A stretch of DNA of 32,674 nucleotides, taken from Vreelandella sedimenti (GTDB lineage Bacteria; Pseudomonadota; Gammaproteobacteria; Pseudomonadales; Halomonadaceae). The translations under genes were made by a program, and so were the position numbers. The stretch is from contig NZ_JACCGK010000019.1 in the NCBI RefSeq assembly GCF_013416325.1, positions 80,575-113,248 of the forward strand. Reading direction: 5' to 3'. The notes under the pieces were generated by a model. The model did no database searches, was not told the DNA's origin, and saw nothing but the letters and a program-made list of their open reading frames with translations. This document shows positions 30,198 to 32,674 of this stretch, piece by piece (positions within the stretch are counted from its first letter, which is position 1; each line of letters begins with the position of its first letter).

Positions 30198-31115
30198 ATG
30201 CCTGAACCCGCCCGTCTTTCAGCGTCAATCCCTTCGGTTGATCCAGCTCTGCAGCCGCGGCTTGTCTTGACCGATTTAGATGGCTCACTGCTCGACCATC
30301 ACAGTTATGACTTCAGCCCTGCTGCTCCTTGGCTTGCCCGCTTAAAGCAGATGGGGGTGCCGGTGGTTCCGGTGACCAGTAAAACCCGTGCCGAACTGAT
30401 ACCGCTGCGCGAAGCGCTGGGCCTCACGGCAACCCCATTTATTGCTGAAAATGGTGCGGTTATTGGTCTTCCCCCTGGCTGGTGTCATGCGCGCTTAGAC
30501 CGTCCAGGCAGTGGCCGTGATGGTGTCGTTATCAAACATCCTGGTGTGGATATTGGCTTTATACGTGCCCGATTGAAGGTGTGGCGTGAGCGCTTGGATA
30601 TTCGCTTTACCCGTATGGGAGAGATGAGCGTAGCTGAGGTGATGGAGCTTACCGGGCTCGACGCAGTTCGCGCCCGGGATGCTCGGCAGCGGGAAGGTAG
30701 CGAACCGTTGCTGTGGGAAGACACGGCCGCGGCCCTTGAGACGTTTCGTGCCGCTTTAGAGGGGGATGGCCTACAGCTTACTCAAGGTGGGCGCTTTTGG
30801 CATGTAATGGGGCGCTCCGCTGATAAGGGCAATGCCGTCGAGTGGCTGGTTAAACGTTTCACGGCATTAAGAGGGCGAATGCCTCTTTCATTGGGTTTGG
30901 GGGATGGGCCAAACGATATCACTATGCTTGAAGCAGTGGATCAAGCGGTCGTGATACGAGGTTGTCACGACTTAGCCGTAGAACCCCGCAACGCTTCGCT
31001 CTATCGCACGGATGCCACAGGGCCAACCGGCTGGGCCGAGGGAGTGGCCTACTGGTGGGGGCGAGATGACCGCCGTTTAGCGACGGCGGAGAAGAGTGAT
31101 GCTGTTGTTATTTGA
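30198..31115 (+). CDS. Mannosyl/glucosyl-3-phosphoglycerate phosphatase (HAD IIB, YedP-like)
   Basis: A 305-residue HAD phosphatase expected to remove phosphate from glucosyl- or mannosyl-3-phosphoglycerate, the last step to a compatible solute. HAD motif I is LTDLDGSLLD with D26 and D28; motif II is in PVTSKTR; motif IV is GLGDGPNDITMLE. The middle cap domain carries GEMSVAEVMELTGLD and a substrate block RFWHVMGRSADKG, as in YedP/MPGP proteins. GAGAGG precedes the ATG. The next gene is a GT81-like glycosyltransferase, its natural partner. Its stop codon is inside a 14-bp tandem repeat. Which sugar is used cannot be decided from this protein alone. Confidence 0.88.
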   Translation: MPEPARLSASIPSVDPALQPRLVLTDLDGSLLDHHSYDFSPAAPWLARLKQMGVPVVPVTSKTRAELIPLREALGLTATPFIAENGAVIGLPPGWCHARLDRPGSGRDGVVIKHPGVDIGFIRARLKVWRERLDIRFTRMGEMSVAEVMELTGLDAVRARDARQREGSEPLLWEDTAAALETFRAALEGDGLQLTQGGRFWHVMGRSADKGNAVEWLVKRFTALRGRMPLSLGLGDGPNDITMLEAVDQAVVIRGCHDLAVEPRNASLYRTDATGPTGWAEGVAYWWGRDDRRLATAEKSDAVVI

Positions 31116-31166
31116 GTCCAGTTATTTGAGTCCAGTACTTTGACTCCAGTACTTTGAATCCAGGGA
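31111..31166. repeat. Four tandem 14-bp repeats between the phosphatase and glycosyltransferase genes
   Basis: Units TTTGAGTCCAGTTA, TTTGAGTCCAGTAC, TTTGACTCCAGTAC and TTTGAATCCAGGGA start at 31111, 31125, 31139 and 31153. The first holds the TGA stop of the phosphatase; the last runs into the GGGAGG ribosome-binding site of the next gene. Confidence 0.9.
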
Positions 31167-31175
31167 GGTAAGTGA

Positions 31176-32396
31176 ATGAGTGACTTTCATCAAAACGGAA
31201 TTATTACCGACTTTCACAACCTTACCCGGCGCTCGGTGGAGGCGCTTGAACAAGAGCTGTGCCAGTTTGCTCGACGACGTCCAATGGGGCTGATTCTACC
31301 GTCGCTGTTTTCGGAGCTGGAAGGACCCGCGCTATCGGCGATCGTCGATGAGCTGGTTAAAGTCCCGTATCTCAACGAGATAGTCATTGGCTTGGATAGA
31401 GCCGATCGTGAGCAATTTTTATATGCTCGGGAGTTTTTCTCACGCCTGCCGCAGCACACGCGCATCTTATGGAACGATGGCCCACGGCTGCGCGCCCTGG
31501 ATGCGGAGTTGGAAGAGCACGGTTTAGGCGCTTTAGAGCCTGGGAAAGGGCGCAATGTATGGTATTGCGCAGGCTATATGCTTTCGTCAGGGCGCTCGAC
31601 GGTGGTAGGGCTTCACGACTGCGATATTTTGACCTATGAGCGTGGGTTGCTTGCTCGCTTGATGTATCCGGTGGCACACCCCAATTTCAATTACAGCTTT
31701 TGCAAAGGTTATTACCCCCGTATTGCCGAGGGCAAGCTGAATGGGCGCGTCTCACGGCTGTTAGTCACACCGTTGCTGCGGGCGCTTAAAACTGTTTGTG
31801 GGCCGATGCCCTACCTTGATTACCTGGATAGCTTTCGCTACCCGCTGTCCGGTGAGTTTGCGATGCGCAGCGAAGTGCTCGAGGGGATTCGTATGCCTGC
31901 GGACTGGGGCCTGGAGATCGGCGTTTTGTCGGAGTTACAGCGCAACTACTCCTTGCGCCAGCTCTGCCAGGTAGATATCGCCGATGCCTACGACCACAAG
32001 CATCAGCCGGTGAGCGAAGATGATCCTGATAGCGGTTTAAACCGCATGAGTCTGGATATTTCAAAAGCGCTCTATCGCAAACTAGCCACCCAGGGAATTA
32101 CCTTTAGCAGCGAAGACTTCCGCACGCTTAAAGCTACCTACTACCGCTTTGCGCTGGATTTGATCGAAGCCTATGATCACGATGCGACGATGAACGGCCT
32201 AAGCCTTGATCGTCACAGCGAAGAACAGGCCGTAGAGCTGTTTGCCAGTAACCTGCTCGAAGCGGGCAATCTTTTTATGGATAACCCCAGAGAGCGGCCC
32301 TTTATCCCCAGCTGGAACCGTGTTCAGGCCGCGGTGCCGGATCTGCTCACACGCATGCACGAAGCGGTAGAACTGGATAATCAAGGTAAGGTTTAG
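31176..32396 (+). CDS. gpgS: Glucosyl-3-phosphoglycerate synthase-like glycosyltransferase (GT81)
   Basis: A 406-residue retaining glycosyltransferase expected to join a sugar nucleotide (for GpgS, GDP- or UDP-glucose) to 3-phosphoglycerate. The GT-A fold shows MGLILPSLFSELEG (nucleotide-binding start), VIGLDRADREQF, a metal-binding DxD as D148-C-D150 in GLHDCDILTYE, and the acceptor blocks YLDYLDSFRYPLSGEFAM and DWGLEIGVLSEL. It resembles the GpgS proteins paired with MPGP-like phosphatases in other bacteria. GGGAGG lies before the ATG, inside the end of a 14-bp repeat array. With the gene upstream it should make glucosylglycerate, a compatible solute in salt stress or nitrogen shortage. A mannosylglycerate product is an alternative. 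Confidence 0.78.
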   Translation: MSDFHQNGIITDFHNLTRRSVEALEQELCQFARRRPMGLILPSLFSELEGPALSAIVDELVKVPYLNEIVIGLDRADREQFLYAREFFSRLPQHTRILWNDGPRLRALDAELEEHGLGALEPGKGRNVWYCAGYMLSSGRSTVVGLHDCDILTYERGLLARLMYPVAHPNFNYSFCKGYYPRIAEGKLNGRVSRLLVTPLLRALKTVCGPMPYLDYLDSFRYPLSGEFAMRSEVLEGIRMPADWGLEIGVLSELQRNYSLRQLCQVDIADAYDHKHQPVSEDDPDSGLNRMSLDISKALYRKLATQGITFSSEDFRTLKATYYRFALDLIEAYDHDATMNGLSLDRHSEEQAVELFASNLLEAGNLFMDNPRERPFIPSWNRVQAAVPDLLTRMHEAVELDNQGKV

Positions 32397-32408
32397 CGCT
32401 CTGGCTGT

Positions 32409-32453
32409 TTCATTAATAGTTTCTTCATTAATCACTTCTTCAATAACTGTTTT
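32409..32453. repeat. Three tandem 15-bp degenerate repeats after the glycosyltransferase gene
   Basis: TTCATTAATAGTTTC, TTCATTAATCACTTC and TTCAATAACTGTTTT follow each other from 32409, twelve bases after the stop codon. The copies have diverged. Confidence 0.7.
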
Positions 32454-32459
32454 GCCATT

Positions 32460-32492
32460 AAAAAGGCCAGCTACCCAAAGGTAGCTGGCCTT
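32460..32492. terminator. Perfect 11-pair terminator hairpin, best on the minus strand
   Basis: GGCCAGCTACC (32465-32475) pairs with GGTAGCTGGCC (32480-32490) around CAAA. On the minus strand it is followed by TTTTT, so it ends the chemotaxis gene; on the plus strand only TTGCTCTT follows, but it may also stop gpgS transcription. Confidence 0.88.
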
Positions 32493-32555
32493 GCTCTTAG
32501 CACTCGGTTTTTAAAACCTGGTTCTTAGCTCTTAGTTTTTAACATTGAGCTAGCG

Positions 32556-32674
32556 CTAAAAATCGCTGTGCTGGAGGGCTGCACGTGGGGCAGGCGAAGA
32601 GTCGGGTAAACTTGCTTGTGCATGCCCCATGCTCTGGTTAATACGGAAGTGGGCAACCAGTTGGCGCAGCTGGG
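32556..32674 (-). CDS. Methyl-accepting chemotaxis protein, C-terminal end
   Basis: The last 39 codons of a gene that continues beyond the window. The reading begins QLRQLVAHFRI, which is the usual end of the signalling domain of chemoreceptors (AxQLxxLVxxFR), followed by a short polar tail ending LQHSDF and a TAG stop. The long terminator hairpin at 32465-32490 lies behind it. No pentapeptide tether of the CheR-binding type (xWxxF) is visible in the tail. The sensory part and ligand are outside the window. Confidence 0.8.
   Translation of the reverse strand, partial: QLRQLVAHFRINQSMGHAQASLPDSSPAPRAALQHSDF

Overview
The window reads as a chromosomal segment of a halophilic or marine gammaproteobacterium, most likely Halomonas or a close relative. 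This rests on overall gene style: two TAXI-type TRAP transporters, a compatible-solute gene pair for glucosyl- or mannosylglycerate, an M42 peptidase with a charged tail, two CsrB/RsmZ-like RNAs, an umuDC pair with a LexA box, and glyA starting with MFSRDMTIAGFD. No 16S gene is present, so the genus is an inference.

Layout. 1-2830 looks like the right-hand end of an integrated element. It holds the end of a YeeE/YedE-type membrane protein and its terminator, then a gene graveyard (a response-regulator/sensor-kinase remnant running into the last part of a VIT/CCC1 transporter), then an intact tyrosine recombinase. The edge is a 16-bp 3' piece of a tRNA-Ser gene (2813-2828) followed by what was probably that tRNA's own terminator. 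2920-10334 carries a possible one-helix microprotein gene and a LysR regulator divergent from an operon for an AidB-like acyl-CoA dehydrogenase, a family III CoA-transferase and a TAXI-TRAP transporter, apparently for importing and oxidising an unknown carboxylate. 10410-12880 holds a CLCA_X-like HExxH protein, a DJ-1/PfpI protein and a glutaredoxin-MauE fusion.

12968-13862 is the most striking stretch: two homologous CsrA-sequestering-type sRNAs, each with seven GGA motifs and a terminator, flank a small zinc-ribbon protein gene on the opposite strand. A short box in the two sRNA promoters recurs upstream of the small gene. 13874-20972 carries an M42 peptidase, a second LysR regulator and a second divergent TAXI-TRAP operon that ends in a two-gene AtuA system. 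21110-27148 carries a YbfB-type MFS transporter, a neurotransmitter:sodium symporter homologue, SOS-regulated umuDC (opposite strand) and glyA.

27236-29717 has two lipoprotein genes (one FlgO-like) divergent from an orphan MotB-like protein. A previously unannotated-looking small RNA with a good promoter and terminator lies at about 29756-29849 on the minus strand. 30198-32396 encodes a HAD phosphatase and a GT81-like glycosyltransferase that together should make glucosylglycerate or mannosylglycerate. The window ends in the C-terminus of a methyl-accepting chemotaxis protein. Three short tandem duplications (14-16 bp) sit at or just after stop codons, at 10321, 31111 and 32409.
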